From Paenibacillus melissococcoides (GTDB lineage: Bacteria; Bacillota; Bacilli; Paenibacillales; Paenibacillaceae), in assembly GCA_944800085.1 (NCBI GenBank), contig CALYLO010000007.1, positions 235,001-299,000 of the forward strand: 64,000 nt of DNA. Reading direction: 5' to 3'. Positions 8,681 to 17,674 of the stretch are shown piece after piece (positions within the stretch are counted from its first letter, which is position 1; the number at the start of each line of letters is the position of its first letter). Below the pieces are notes generated by a model. It was not told where the DNA came from, made no database searches, and saw only the letters and a list, made by a program, of their open reading frames with translations. A program made the translations under genes and the position numbers.

Positions 8681-9255
8681 CGCGCAGGCGCCGCCATGCT
8701 CAAGAAATTGCGCAGCATCTGGTGGCCATGCTCCGAAATAATCGATTCCGGATGGAATTGGACGCCAACAATCGGATATTCCTGATGCTGAAGCCCCATA
8801 ATTTCCCCTTCGGCGGTCTCCGCCGTAATCGCCAGGCAAGCCGGCAGACTCGCCCGATCGACGATAAGCGAATGATACCGGGTCGCCGTGAACGGATTCG
8901 GCAAGCCGGCGAAGATCGATTCGCCCTGATGAAGAATCGGCGACGTCTTGCCGTGCATCAGCCGCCCGGCACGGACCACCTCTCCGCCGAAGGCTTGGCC
9001 AATCGCCTGATGGCCGAGACATACGCCCAGAATCGGGATCCTGCCCGCGAAATGCTCTAGCACCTGCAGCGTGATGCCCGCTTCATTCGGCGTGCATGGG
9101 CCCGGGGACAACAGCAGATGATCCGGCTTCAGCCGTTCAATCCCCGCGATATCGATCTCGTCATTGCGGTAGACCCGGACCTCTTCGCCGAGCTCCCCCA
9201 AATATTGCACCAAGTTGTACGTAAACGAATCATAGTTATCAATAACCAGAATCAT
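8677..9255 (-). CDS. pabA: Glutamine amidotransferase subunit PabA/TrpG
   Basis: Supplies ammonia from glutamine to PabB. Class I amidotransferase of 192 residues: DNYDSFTYNLVQYL start, the oxyanion segment LLSPGPCTPNEAG, the nucleophile elbow GVCLGHQAIGQAFGG and the catalytic HPESI near the C-terminus. In Bacillus the same subunit also serves anthranilate synthase, so a shared TrpG role is likely if no trpG exists elsewhere. It overlaps pabB upstream by 17 bases and pabC downstream by 4 bases. Confidence 0.95.
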   Translation of the reverse strand: MILVIDNYDSFTYNLVQYLGELGEEVRVYRNDEIDIAGIERLKPDHLLLSPGPCTPNEAGITLQVLEHFAGRIPILGVCLGHQAIGQAFGGEVVRAGRLMHGKTSPILHQGESIFAGLPNPFTATRYHSLIVDRASLPACLAITAETAEGEIMGLQHQEYPIVGVQFHPESIISEHGHQMLRNFLSMAAPAR

Positions 9256-10879
9256 CCTGAACCGCTCCTCTCGCCTCGTCTGCCTCTGCTTCCTTCACTC
9301 CCGGCGGAACCGCATCCGCCGGAACGCTCTCGCTCAACTGCACTGCCTTCCATAATGCCTTGGCTTTGTTCAGGCATTCGGCATATTCCCGTTCCGGGTC
9401 GGAATCGATCACGATGCCGGCCCCCGCCTGAATATAACCTATCTGGTCTTTCACCACCAGCGTACGAATAATAATATTTAATTCCAAATCGCCGTTATAG
9501 TCAATCCAGCCGAAAGATCCGGTATAGGGCCCGCGGCGAACCGGTTCCAGCTCCTCGATAATTTCCATCGTCCGCACCTTCGGCGCGCCGGTGATCGTCC
9601 CGCCGGGGAATGTCGCCTGGATGACATCGAAGGCATCCTTGCCCTCGGCAAGCGTCCCGCGCACCTCCGAGACGAGATGCATGACATGGGAGTACGTCTC
9701 GATGACCATCAGCTCGTCCACCCGCACCGAACCGTAGGCCGAGATGCGGCCGAGGTCGTTGCGCTCCAGATCGACGAGCATAATATGCTCCGCGCACTCC
9801 TTCTCGTTGGTCCGGAGCTCCTCCGCCATGCGCGCGTCCTCCTCCGGCGTACGGCCGCGGCGTCTCGTCCCGGCTATCGGACGCGTGCTGACGACGCCTT
9901 GCTCCAGCCGGACCAGCAGCTCCGGAGAGCAGGATACGAGCTGGAAATCGGGGAATCGAAGCAAGCCCATGTACGGGGACGGGTTCAACGCGCGCAGCCA
10001 TTCATACAGCCGCTCCGGCGTCTCCCGGAGGCGGCGCGACTGGCGCATGGACAGGTTCACCTGGAACACATCGCCCTGCCCGATATACCGCTGAATGCGG
10101 CGCACCGCCTCCTTGAACTCCTCCTTCGGAAATGCCGAAGCGACCCCTTCGAACGCCTCAATATCCATCGTCTGCAGATCGTGGCCGCCACCGGACAAGG
10201 AGCTTACCGCTTCACCCGGACGAAAGCTCGCGGCAGCCCGTTCCTGCCATCCGTCCCACTGGGCCTTCATCGCCTGCGCCCGTAAGGCCGCTTCCTCATA
10301 CTTCGCGGCAAACGCAGCCGCCGCTCGCTGTCCGGCGTTTCCGTCCGGCCACCGCGTCATTACGGCGCAGAACAACCGCTTCTCCAGCTTGTCCACAATC
10401 CACAGCTCATCCACTTGCACAAATACATAATCGGGCAGTTCTAGATCATCTGCCGCGGATTCGGGCAGCCGTTCCAGGGAACGGGCGACGTCATAGCTTA
10501 AATACCCGATGCAGCCGCCGATGAACTTCGGCAGCTCTTCCACCTTCGGCGCCCGGTAAGGGGACATCCAGCGCTTCAACAGCTGCAGCGGCTCCCCTTC
10601 CTCCCGGCGGGCCGGCTTGTCCCCTTCCTGAATGAACGCCTCCCGATCCTTGCCGGTAATGACGGATACGGGCCGGCAGGCCAAGTACGTGTACCGGCCA
10701 TCCTTGCCGCTCTCCAGCACGGCCGCATGGCTCCCCGCATCCTCCCATACCGGAAGCCATGAAGCCAACGCCTCATGCCCCCATTCATATTCCGCAATAT
10801 AAGGAAGTACGGTGTACCCTTCCTGTACCCACCGGCTCCAATGGCCGGCCGTAATGATCGCTGCTTCACGCAGGGACAT
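9239..10879 (-). CDS. pabB: Aminodeoxychorismate synthase component I
   Basis: Converts chorismate and ammonia to aminodeoxychorismate. The protein has an N-terminal anthranilate-synthase-type domain and the chorismate-binding core: PSPYMGLLRFPDFQLVSCSPE, RPIAGTRRRG, LVDLERNDLGR, THVMH-like SHVMHLVSEV and FPGGTITGAPKVRTMEII. It carries PIAGT where some PabB enzymes have PIKGT; PIAGT is also the TrpE form, so motif alone does not separate the two. Linkage with pabA, pabC and folP makes PabB the better call. The start is uncertain: ATG 10879 gives 546 residues; a GTG three codons upstream is possible. Confidence 0.88.
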   Translation of the reverse strand: MSLREAAIITAGHWSRWVQEGYTVLPYIAEYEWGHEALASWLPVWEDAGSHAAVLESGKDGRYTYLACRPVSVITGKDREAFIQEGDKPARREEGEPLQLLKRWMSPYRAPKVEELPKFIGGCIGYLSYDVARSLERLPESAADDLELPDYVFVQVDELWIVDKLEKRLFCAVMTRWPDGNAGQRAAAAFAAKYEEAALRAQAMKAQWDGWQERAAASFRPGEAVSSLSGGGHDLQTMDIEAFEGVASAFPKEEFKEAVRRIQRYIGQGDVFQVNLSMRQSRRLRETPERLYEWLRALNPSPYMGLLRFPDFQLVSCSPELLVRLEQGVVSTRPIAGTRRRGRTPEEDARMAEELRTNEKECAEHIMLVDLERNDLGRISAYGSVRVDELMVIETYSHVMHLVSEVRGTLAEGKDAFDVIQATFPGGTITGAPKVRTMEIIEELEPVRRGPYTGSFGWIDYNGDLELNIIIRTLVVKDQIGYIQAGAGIVIDSDPEREYAECLNKAKALWKAVQLSESVPADAVPPGVKEAEADEARGAVQDDSGY

Positions 10880-10952
10880 CTGCTCCACTTCTCCACCTCG
10901 CCTTACCCGTGATCTCATATCTGTGACATGAATCACCGGAATCGTTACCGTA

Positions 10953-10981
10953 AGTATAAACAAAGAGCCCCGGGAAGTAAA
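10953..10981 (-). promoter_or_regulatory. Candidate sigma-A promoter of the folate operon
   Basis: TTTACT (10976-10981) and TATACT (10953-10958) with a 17-base spacer on the minus strand, about 75 bases ahead of pabB. The spacer also contains half of a small GAGCC/GGCTC inverted repeat. Confidence 0.45.
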
Positions 10982-10998
10982 GGCTCCCTCGCATATCC

Positions 10999-11031
10999 AA
11001 AAAACCCCTCGCCGCCAGAAAGCGCGCAGGG
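10999..11031 (-). terminator. Probable intrinsic terminator after cysK
   Basis: A CCCTGCGC arm and a GCGAGGGG arm (with one bulged base) followed by T6 on the minus strand, about 50 bases past the cysK stop. Confidence 0.55.
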
Positions 11032-11081
11032 CAATGGCTTGCCCGCGTGCTCCCGACGGAAGGGGATATCGATAAAAGCGA

Positions 11082-12020
11082 TTAATTCTCGAAGTTGAAC
11101 AGCGGCGTGCTCAAGTAGCGCTCGCCATTGCTAGGCACAACGGCAATAACGCGCTTCCCTTCGCCCAGCTCGCGGGCGACCTGCAGAGCCGCATGAATGG
11201 CCGCTCCCGAGGAGATCCCGCACAGAATACCTTCCGACTTCGCTACCTGGCGGGCTACCTCGAACGCATCTTCATTATCCACCGCAATGATCTGATCGTA
11301 GATGTCGCGATTCAGAATCTCCGGAATGAAGTTCGCCCCGATGCCTTGAATCTTATGCGGTCCCGGCTTGCCCCCCGACAGCAGCGGAGAAGCGGACGGT
11401 TCGACTGCAATCACGCGAATGCCCGGGAAATTCTCCTTCAGCACTTCGCCGGTTCCCGAGATCGTGCCGCCGGTGCCGATTCCGGCCACGAACGCATCCA
11501 GCCGGCCGTCCAGCGAACGAATCGCTTCGACAATCTCCGGCCCCGTCGTCTCCCGGTGCACCTTGACGTTGGCCTTATTTTTGAACTGCTGCGGCATGAA
11601 GTAAGAAGGATTCTCCTGAGCAAGCTCCTCTGCCTTCCGCACGGCCCCGTTCATTCCTTCCGCGCCCGGGGTAAGCACAAGATCCGCGCCGTAGGCGCGC
11701 AGCAGATTGCGGCGTTCGATGCTCATCGTCTCCGGCATGACAAGAATCGCCTTGTAACCTTTGGCTGCCGCCACCATCGCCAGGCCGATCCCGGTGTTGC
11801 CGCTCGTTGGCTCGACGATCGTATCGCCAGGCTTCAGCAAGCCTTCCTGCTCCGCCACTTCGATCATGCTGATGGCGATCCGGTCCTTCACGCTGGCGCC
11901 CGGATTCTGATATTCCAGCTTGACGTAAATCTCGGCACTGCCTTCCGGCACAATGCGGTTCAAGCGTACCAGTGGAGTATCCCCAATCAATTCGGTTACA
12001 TTATTGACGATTCTTGCCAT
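11082..12020 (-). CDS. cysK: Cysteine synthase A (O-acetylserine sulfhydrylase)
   Basis: PLP enzyme that makes cysteine from O-acetylserine and sulfide. The 312-residue protein has the PLP lysine in PGASVKDRIA (about 42-51), the TSGNTGIG substrate loop, the phosphate-binding GTGGTISGTGE and the C-terminal GISSGAA. In B. subtilis this locus also encodes CysK and is controlled by CymR; I cannot confirm a CymR site. It has its own strong promoter and a terminator, so it is probably a single-gene transcript between yacD and the folate operon. Confidence 0.97.
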   Translation of the reverse strand: MARIVNNVTELIGDTPLVRLNRIVPEGSAEIYVKLEYQNPGASVKDRIAISMIEVAEQEGLLKPGDTIVEPTSGNTGIGLAMVAAAKGYKAILVMPETMSIERRNLLRAYGADLVLTPGAEGMNGAVRKAEELAQENPSYFMPQQFKNKANVKVHRETTGPEIVEAIRSLDGRLDAFVAGIGTGGTISGTGEVLKENFPGIRVIAVEPSASPLLSGGKPGPHKIQGIGANFIPEILNRDIYDQIIAVDNEDAFEVARQVAKSEGILCGISSGAAIHAALQVARELGEGKRVIAVVPSNGERYLSTPLFNFEN

Positions 12021-12118
12021 AACGATGCCCTCCTGCCATTATTCAATATCTCGGTCTTGCCGCGTATACATCCCGCAATTATCCACTAATTTCCGACTAA
12101 AGCACTAGGTTTTATTTA

Positions 12119-12147
12119 ATCTTACCAATCCAACGGTATGTTGTCAA
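12119..12147 (-). promoter_or_regulatory. Sigma-A promoter for cysK
   Basis: TTGACA (12142-12147) and TAAGAT (12119-12124), 17-base spacer, about 100 bases before the cysK ATG. A near-consensus promoter. Confidence 0.75.
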
Positions 12148-12213
12148 TAGAGCGCGCAAATGCTATGACAAAAAATTGAAGCTTGCGGCAAAAAAATGAC
12201 CGCTGCTTGGATA

Positions 12214-12273
12214 ACAAAAAGGGATAATCGCAAGGGCGGACGAATCCACTCGCTCTTGCGGTTACCCCTTTTA
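12214..12273 (-). terminator. Intrinsic terminator after yacD
   Basis: A long imperfect hairpin: AAAGGGGTAACCGCAAGAGCG pairs with CGCCCTTGCGATTATCCCTTT and is followed by TTGTT on the minus strand, immediately after the yacD stop. Confidence 0.85.
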
Positions 12274-12274
12274 T

Positions 12275-13219
12275 TTACCCGTTCGCTGACGCAGCTGCGA
12301 CAACGACGGCATTATATTTTTTACGGAGCGCCTCTTCCCACTCCTTCAGCGGGGGCGATTTGGACAGCGCCACATCCCGGCGGGCCTGCTCCTTGATCGC
12401 CGCTTCGCTCTCCGACTGCGCTTCACGCTTGCCCGTTACGGTCAGAATGGCGTATCCGTCGCTCACTTCGATCGGCTCCGAGATGTCGCCTACCTCCATC
12501 TCGCGCGCCGCTTCCAGCTCCGCGGGGGAGAAGAACGGATCGTTAGCGTCGATCCATCCGAGACGGCCTTCCTGATAGGAGGAGAACTCATCGACCGATA
12601 GCCTCCCTGCCAAGGAGGCGAACGTCTCTCCGTCCTTCAGCTTCGCCAGCACCTCTTCCGCTTCCTCGCGGGTCGGAACGACGATATGGGCGAGCTGATA
12701 AGCATCGACAGCCTCGTAAGCCTCCCGATGATCCTGCAAATACTGGTCAAGCTCCTCCTCCGACACATTCACGTTATGAGTCGCGATCTTCTCCAGCAGC
12801 AGCCGGTGATGGATATCCTGCCGAATCTGCTCCGGGCTCATGCCCAGTTGTTCCGTCATCGCCTGAAAATACGCTTCAGTGCTTTCATACCCTCGCATTT
12901 GCCGCGCAATCTCTTGCTCCACTTCTTTCTGGCTTACTTCAATGCCTAACGCTTTCGCTTCCTTCTCTGCCGCCCTGGCCGTCAACATCTGTTCCATAAC
13001 CTGCGCGCCATACTGCCGCTCCAATTCCTCATACCATTCCTTGCGCGTTATCTTCTCCCCGGCGACGGTTGCCACAACCGTTGAGGAATCAGGGGAAGCA
13101 CTCGCATCCGACGCCGCGGAAGGGCGATCATGCTTGAAGATGAGCATGCCGGCGAGCACCAAGATGCAGACGCAAAGAAAGAGGATGCAGCCCCATAAGC
13201 TTTTGACTTCTTTGGTCAT
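12275..13219 (-). CDS. yacD: Membrane-anchored PpiC-type peptidyl-prolyl isomerase, YacD-like
   Basis: A SurA/PrsA-like foldase of 314 residues. An uncleaved signal or anchor helix (about 9-28, no lipobox Cys at the usual place) is followed by a SurA-N-like chaperone region and a parvulin domain (about 170-265: YQLAHIVV, LAGRLSVDEFSSYQEGRLGWID, ISEPIEVSDGYAILTVTGKRE). It probably acts outside the membrane on exported proteins. Position between hslO and cysK matches B. subtilis yacD. A second, lipoprotein-type PpiC paralogue occurs at 39243-40340. Confidence 0.85.
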   Translation of the reverse strand: MTKEVKSLWGCILFLCVCILVLAGMLIFKHDRPSAASDASASPDSSTVVATVAGEKITRKEWYEELERQYGAQVMEQMLTARAAEKEAKALGIEVSQKEVEQEIARQMRGYESTEAYFQAMTEQLGMSPEQIRQDIHHRLLLEKIATHNVNVSEEELDQYLQDHREAYEAVDAYQLAHIVVPTREEAEEVLAKLKDGETFASLAGRLSVDEFSSYQEGRLGWIDANDPFFSPAELEAAREMEVGDISEPIEVSDGYAILTVTGKREAQSESEAAIKEQARRDVALSKSPPLKEWEEALRKKYNAVVVAAASANG

Positions 13220-13373
13220 ATCGCTTGCTTCCCTTATCCCGTATTTCCGTGTTAGCCGTTCCTACCTCTGGCTCGCCCTATCGACCGATTCGGATGCGGA
13301 ACCTCGATCCGGGTCCCATCGATCGATGCCGGGCTCGCCTCCGGCTCGTGCTCATCCATTGCGACTTGTCCGG

Positions 13374-14294
13374 CTAGGCTTGCTGCGCCTGTTCACGCAG
13401 TTGTTCCAGCTCTTCTCTTCCAAATGAGTACTTCTCGTTGCAAAAATGACAGACGACCTCCGCCTGGCCATCCTCTTCAATCATCGCGGTCAATTCGCCC
13501 TTGCCTACACTAATCAATGTCCGCTCCACCCGTTCCCGGGAGCATTGGCATTGGAAGCGGACGGGCATCCGTTCCATAACGTTCGCGTCACTGATAATCC
13601 AGGTTACCAGCTCATCCAGCTCCATGCCTTGATCCAGCAGGGAGGTCACGGGAGGAAGCACGCTGAGCGAATGCTCGATCTGATTGATCTGTTCCTCGGT
13701 CAGCCCAGGCAGCAATTGTACAATGAAGCCTCCCGCATGCAGGACCGAATTGTCGACATCCACCAGCACCCCGAGGCCTACGGCAGACGGGGTCTGCTCG
13801 GAGGTGGCGAAGTAATACGTGAAGTCCTCGGCCAATTCTCCCGAGATGATCGGGGAACTGCCGCGATACGGCTCCTTCAGGCCAAGATCCTTGATGACAT
13901 GGATGAAGCCGCTGCGTCCGACCGCTCCGGCCACGTCCAGCTTGCCTTGGGCATTGCTGGCCAGTTGAACCTGCGGATGCGTAACATAGCCGCGCACCTC
14001 GCCATGAGCGTTCGCATCGGCGACAATCTGTCCGATAGGTCCGTCGCCCTTGACCTGAACGGTCAATTTCTCATCGCCCTTCAGCATGGCGCCCATCATG
14101 GCGGCAGCGGTAACCGTGCGTCCAAGCGCAGCCGTCGCCGTCGGGTAGGTGCCATGGCGCCGCTGCAATTCATTGACCAGCCCGGTCGTGCGTACCGCGA
14201 AGATCCGGACCTTGCCGCCCAGTCCGGTGCCGCGAATCAGCATGTCCTGCATATTCTCCCTCTCTTCGGGTTGCTGTCCTAACATATCGTTCAT
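13374..14294 (-). CDS. hslO: Redox-regulated chaperonin Hsp33
   Basis: Holdase chaperone activated by oxidation. The 306-residue protein has the Hsp33 core (TGLVNELQRRHGTYPTATAALGRT, GDGPIGQIVADANAHGEVRGYV) and the C-terminal zinc switch, CQCS followed about 30 residues later by CHFC. AGGAGG sits 5 bases before the ATG. It lies between coaX and yacD, the order seen in B. subtilis. Cytoplasmic. Confidence 0.96.
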   Translation of the reverse strand: MNDMLGQQPEERENMQDMLIRGTGLGGKVRIFAVRTTGLVNELQRRHGTYPTATAALGRTVTAAAMMGAMLKGDEKLTVQVKGDGPIGQIVADANAHGEVRGYVTHPQVQLASNAQGKLDVAGAVGRSGFIHVIKDLGLKEPYRGSSPIISGELAEDFTYYFATSEQTPSAVGLGVLVDVDNSVLHAGGFIVQLLPGLTEEQINQIEHSLSVLPPVTSLLDQGMELDELVTWIISDANVMERMPVRFQCQCSRERVERTLISVGKGELTAMIEEDGQAEVVCHFCNEKYSFGREELEQLREQAQQA

Positions 14295-14345
14295 GGGAGC
14301 CTCCTGTACTGTTCTTATTCTACGACGGGATAGGCCGTCAAAGGG

Positions 14346-15119
14346 TTACAATTTGTTCCGATTATAAATAAGGCGCAAACCTTCCAGCGTCAACAACGGG
14401 TTCGTCGTATCAATCGTCCTCGATTCGCTTGCAATAAGCTCGGCCATGCCGCCGGTGGCGATAACGGTAGGTTCGGCTCCAAGCTCGTTCGTTATACGGT
14501 CCACGATGCCGTCCACCTGGCCGGCGTATCCGTAAATAATGCCCGCCTGCATGGAATGAACCGTATTGCGTCCAATCACCGACTTGGGCTTCGTCAATTC
14601 AATCCGCGGCAGCTTCGCCGCCCGCTGATACAGCGCTTCGGTAGAGACGCCGATACCCGGCACGATCGCGCCGCCGATATAGTTGCCCTTGACGTCGATA
14701 ACATCGAAGGTCGTCGCCGTCCCGAAGTCGACGACGACAAGCGGCTTCAGACCGCCATACAATTCGATCGCCACCACCGCGTTCACGATCCGGTCCGCCC
14801 CCACCTCGCGCGGATTCTCGATGCGGATATTGAGACCGGTCTTGACGCCGGGGCCAACAATGAGCGGCGCCTTGTTCAAATACTTCTTGCACAGCATCTC
14901 CATCGTATGCATAATCGGCGGAACAACGGAAGAAAGAATGACGCCTTCAATATCCTGAACCGACAGCTTGGTCATCGTGAACAGATTGTAGATCATGACG
15001 CCATATTCATCTGTCGTCGACTGCCGGCTCGTCGACAAGCGCCAGTTATGAAGCAGCTTGTCTCCCTCGTATACGCCCAGGACAATATTGGTGTTCCCTA
15101 TATCGATAACGAGTATCAC
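14346..15119 (-). CDS. coaX: Type III pantothenate kinase
   Basis: First step of coenzyme A synthesis, feedback-insensitive type. The 257-residue protein has the ASKHA phosphate motif DIGNTNIVLGVYEG at its N-terminus, GADRIVNAVVA, the second phosphate motif VVVDFGTATTFDVID and the adenosine region GVSTEALYQRAAKLP. It starts with GTG at 15119, 4 bases after the nadC stop, so it is probably translated from the nad transcript. In B. subtilis it directly follows ftsH; here the nad genes lie between. Confidence 0.96.
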   Translation of the reverse strand: MILVIDIGNTNIVLGVYEGDKLLHNWRLSTSRQSTTDEYGVMIYNLFTMTKLSVQDIEGVILSSVVPPIMHTMEMLCKKYLNKAPLIVGPGVKTGLNIRIENPREVGADRIVNAVVAIELYGGLKPLVVVDFGTATTFDVIDVKGNYIGGAIVPGIGVSTEALYQRAAKLPRIELTKPKSVIGRNTVHSMQAGIIYGYAGQVDGIVDRITNELGAEPTVIATGGMAELIASESRTIDTTNPLLTLEGLRLIYNRNKL

Positions 15120-15122
15120 GGC

Positions 15123-15986
15123 CTAACCTTCTTTCTTCTCATTCAAGTCGAGGCTGATATCCAACGCATGGAAGGAATAGGTCAACGCGCCGACAGACAC
15201 GACGTCGACCCCGGTCAGCGCCTTGTCGCGAATCGTATCCAGGGTGACGCCTCCCGATGCTTCGATGAGGACATGCGGCGCCGCTTCACGGATGAGGGCG
15301 ACCGCCTCGCGCATCTGCGCCAAATCCATATTGTCCAGCATAATAATGTCCGCCCCCGCCCGCAGCGCTTCCTTCACCTGCTCGATCGATTCGGCTTCGA
15401 CCTCAATCTTCATCGTATACGGAATGTTGGCGCGTGCCCGGCTTACGGCCGCTTCGATCCCGCCTGCGCCCTTGATGTGGTTGTCCTTGATCATGACGGT
15501 GTCATACAAGCCGAAGCGGTGATTGCTCCCTCCGCCGACACGCACCGCATATTTTTCCAGTGCGCGGTGGCCCGGAGTGGTCTTGCGCGTATCGACCAGC
15601 TTCGTGTTCAGGCCCTCAATGGCTTGAACAAACTTATTCGTCTTCGTCGCAATCCCGGACAAGCGCTGAAGCAGGTTCAAGGCGAGCCGCTCCCCGCTCA
15701 AAATGCTGTGCGTGGTGCCTTCCACTTCCGCCAGGACGGCGCCGCGGGCAACCACGGCTCCGTCTTCGACCCGGGCCGTGAACCTAAGCGAGGGATCAAC
15801 GGCCTCGAACACGGCTTCGGCTACCGGCAGTCCCGCGATCATGCCGTCTTCCTTCGCATGAATGATGCCGCGGGATTGGTGTCCGGCCGGAATGGTGTAG
15901 GCTGTCGTGACGTCGCCCGTTCCTATATCTTCTTGCAGCCACGCTTCCAACTGTCGGCGCAGCGCCATTCGTTCCAAGCTATACAA
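15123..15986 (-). CDS. nadC: Nicotinate-nucleotide pyrophosphorylase (quinolinate phosphoribosyltransferase)
   Basis: Converts quinolinate and PRPP to nicotinate mononucleotide. Type II phosphoribosyltransferase of 287 residues with VDTRKTTPGHRALEKYAVRVGGGSNHRFGLYD (substrate-binding arginines), MIKDNHI, EVEAESIEQ and MLDNM motifs, and ASGGV near the C-terminus. It starts at a TTG at 15986, overlapping nadB by 8 bases; GGAGG lies 12 bases upstream. Last of nadA-nadB-nadC, followed at once by coaX. Confidence 0.96.
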   Translation of the reverse strand: MYSLERMALRRQLEAWLQEDIGTGDVTTAYTIPAGHQSRGIIHAKEDGMIAGLPVAEAVFEAVDPSLRFTARVEDGAVVARGAVLAEVEGTTHSILSGERLALNLLQRLSGIATKTNKFVQAIEGLNTKLVDTRKTTPGHRALEKYAVRVGGGSNHRFGLYDTVMIKDNHIKGAGGIEAAVSRARANIPYTMKIEVEAESIEQVKEALRAGADIIMLDNMDLAQMREAVALIREAAPHVLIEASGGVTLDTIRDKALTGVDVVSVGALTYSFHALDISLDLNEKKEG

Positions 15987-17604
15987 TGCTCACTCGCTCC
16001 TCCGTAATTCCATATTCACGATGCAGCAGGGTATGCTTGCACCATTTCTCGTCATCCCGCTCGGGGAAATCCTCCCGCGCATGAGCGCCGCGGCTCTCTT
16101 CCCGCCACAAGGCGGACTCGGCGACCAGCATGGCGCAGATCAGCAGATTGGCGAATTCATATTCCTCCCGCTTCGACAGCATCATCTCAAAGACGGCCGC
16201 CTGGCGCTTCAACTCTCCCATACCCTTCATCAGGCCGTCCGCCTGGCGGCGCAGCCCGACATAACGGACCATCACCTTCTGCAGCTTCAGCCGGCGTTCC
16301 ACCATCGGCTGGATGCAGGGCTCATGATGGACGCGCTGAGATGCGGCATTAGGACAGGCCTCCCCCCGAGGTTCCAGTGCGGCAATCCGTTCCACGATCC
16401 GCTTGCCGTACACGATCGCTTCCGATAAAGAGTTGCTTGCGAGACGATTCGCCCCATGCACGCCGGTCGAGGACACTTCGCCGCAGGCGAACAGACGGCG
16501 GATATTGGTTTCTCCCCACAAATCCGTTTTGATACCGCCCATCATATAGTGGGCAGCCGGCGACACCGGAATCCAGTCGCTGGTCAGATCCAGACCGTAT
16601 TGCAGACAGGTGTCGTATATCGTCGGAAAGCGATGCTTGATCATCTCCTCGGGCTCATGGGTAATATCCAGGTAGACGAAGGTCGACTTGGTCGCTTCCA
16701 TCTCGCTGACGATCGCCCGGGCTACCACGTCACGGGGCGCAAGCTCCAGTTGAGGATGATATCTCTCCATGAAGCGCTCTCCCCGAATATTGCGCAGGTA
16801 GGCGCCTTCGCCCCGGACCGCCTCCGAGATGAGAAAGCGCGGCGCCCCCGGATAGCTGAGAACGGTCGGATGGAATTGAATGAACTCCATATCCTGAATA
16901 TATGCCCCAGCCCGATACGCCATGGCGATCCCGTCCCCCGTGGCAACCTCCGGGTTCGTCGTATAGCGGTACAGCTGGCCGGTCCCGCCGGAGCAAATCA
17001 CCGTGGCCTTGCCGCTGACGAACACGCGCTTGCCGTCCGCCCGCTGGACAATCGCGCCGCAGCATTCGCCTTCCTCGGTCACGAGATCGATCACGAAATG
17101 ATCGTCCCAGATCGTAACCTGCTCCAACTGCTGGATACGCTCCGCCAAGGCGCGCACAATCTCGTATCCGGTGGCGTCGCCGTTGGCATGCAGAATGCGG
17201 CGATGGCTGTGCGCTCCTTCCCGCGTCAAGGCAATGGCGCCGTTCTCTTCATCGAAGGATGCGCCCATCCGGATCAGCTCCTGGACGCCGGCCGGGCCTT
17301 CGTGGACAAGCACATCGACCGCCTCAGAGTCGCACAGGCCCGCCCCGGCAATCAATGTATCCTGACGATGGTAGGCCGGGGAATCATCGTCCGCGAACAC
17401 GGCCGCAATCCCGCCCTGCGCATAGCGCGTATTGCTGTCGAACAGCGACTTCTTTGTTATCATCAGCACCCGCTGCTCCCGGCTTGCCTGGATGGCGGTA
17501 TAGAGGCCGGCAATACCGGCGCCAATCACAATGACGTCAGTATGAACATGCTCCATATCTTCAAGTGCGAAGTCTATCAAGTAACGGGGAATCCGATTCG
17601 CCAT
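15979..17604 (-). CDS. nadB: L-aspartate oxidase
   Basis: Flavoenzyme that oxidises aspartate to iminoaspartate, the substrate of NadA. The 541-residue protein has the FAD Rossmann motif VIVIGAGIAGLYTAI (about 25-39), SLFDSNTRYAQGGIAAVF, EGAHSHRRILH (active-site region), EFIQFHPT and the substrate and flavin segment GANRLASNSLSEAIVYG. Start at ATG 17604 chosen because GAGG lies 9 bases upstream; the GTG at 17613 would touch it. Member of the nad operon with nadA and nadC. Confidence 0.96.
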   Translation of the reverse strand: MANRIPRYLIDFALEDMEHVHTDVIVIGAGIAGLYTAIQASREQRVLMITKKSLFDSNTRYAQGGIAAVFADDDSPAYHRQDTLIAGAGLCDSEAVDVLVHEGPAGVQELIRMGASFDEENGAIALTREGAHSHRRILHANGDATGYEIVRALAERIQQLEQVTIWDDHFVIDLVTEEGECCGAIVQRADGKRVFVSGKATVICSGGTGQLYRYTTNPEVATGDGIAMAYRAGAYIQDMEFIQFHPTVLSYPGAPRFLISEAVRGEGAYLRNIRGERFMERYHPQLELAPRDVVARAIVSEMEATKSTFVYLDITHEPEEMIKHRFPTIYDTCLQYGLDLTSDWIPVSPAAHYMMGGIKTDLWGETNIRRLFACGEVSSTGVHGANRLASNSLSEAIVYGKRIVERIAALEPRGEACPNAASQRVHHEPCIQPMVERRLKLQKVMVRYVGLRRQADGLMKGMGELKRQAAVFEMMLSKREEYEFANLLICAMLVAESALWREESRGAHAREDFPERDDEKWCKHTLLHREYGITEERVSIV

Positions 17605-17674
17605 TGTATTCACAACCTCATAGATGGAATCTTATGCTTTGTTCTGTTTGAACAGAAGAGTAGCGCATGCTACT

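Noticed and set aside
7793..9022. PabC extended by 114 codons into pabA
   Set aside because: The extension is the pabA sequence in another frame; the ATGA overlap at 8677-8680 marks the real start.
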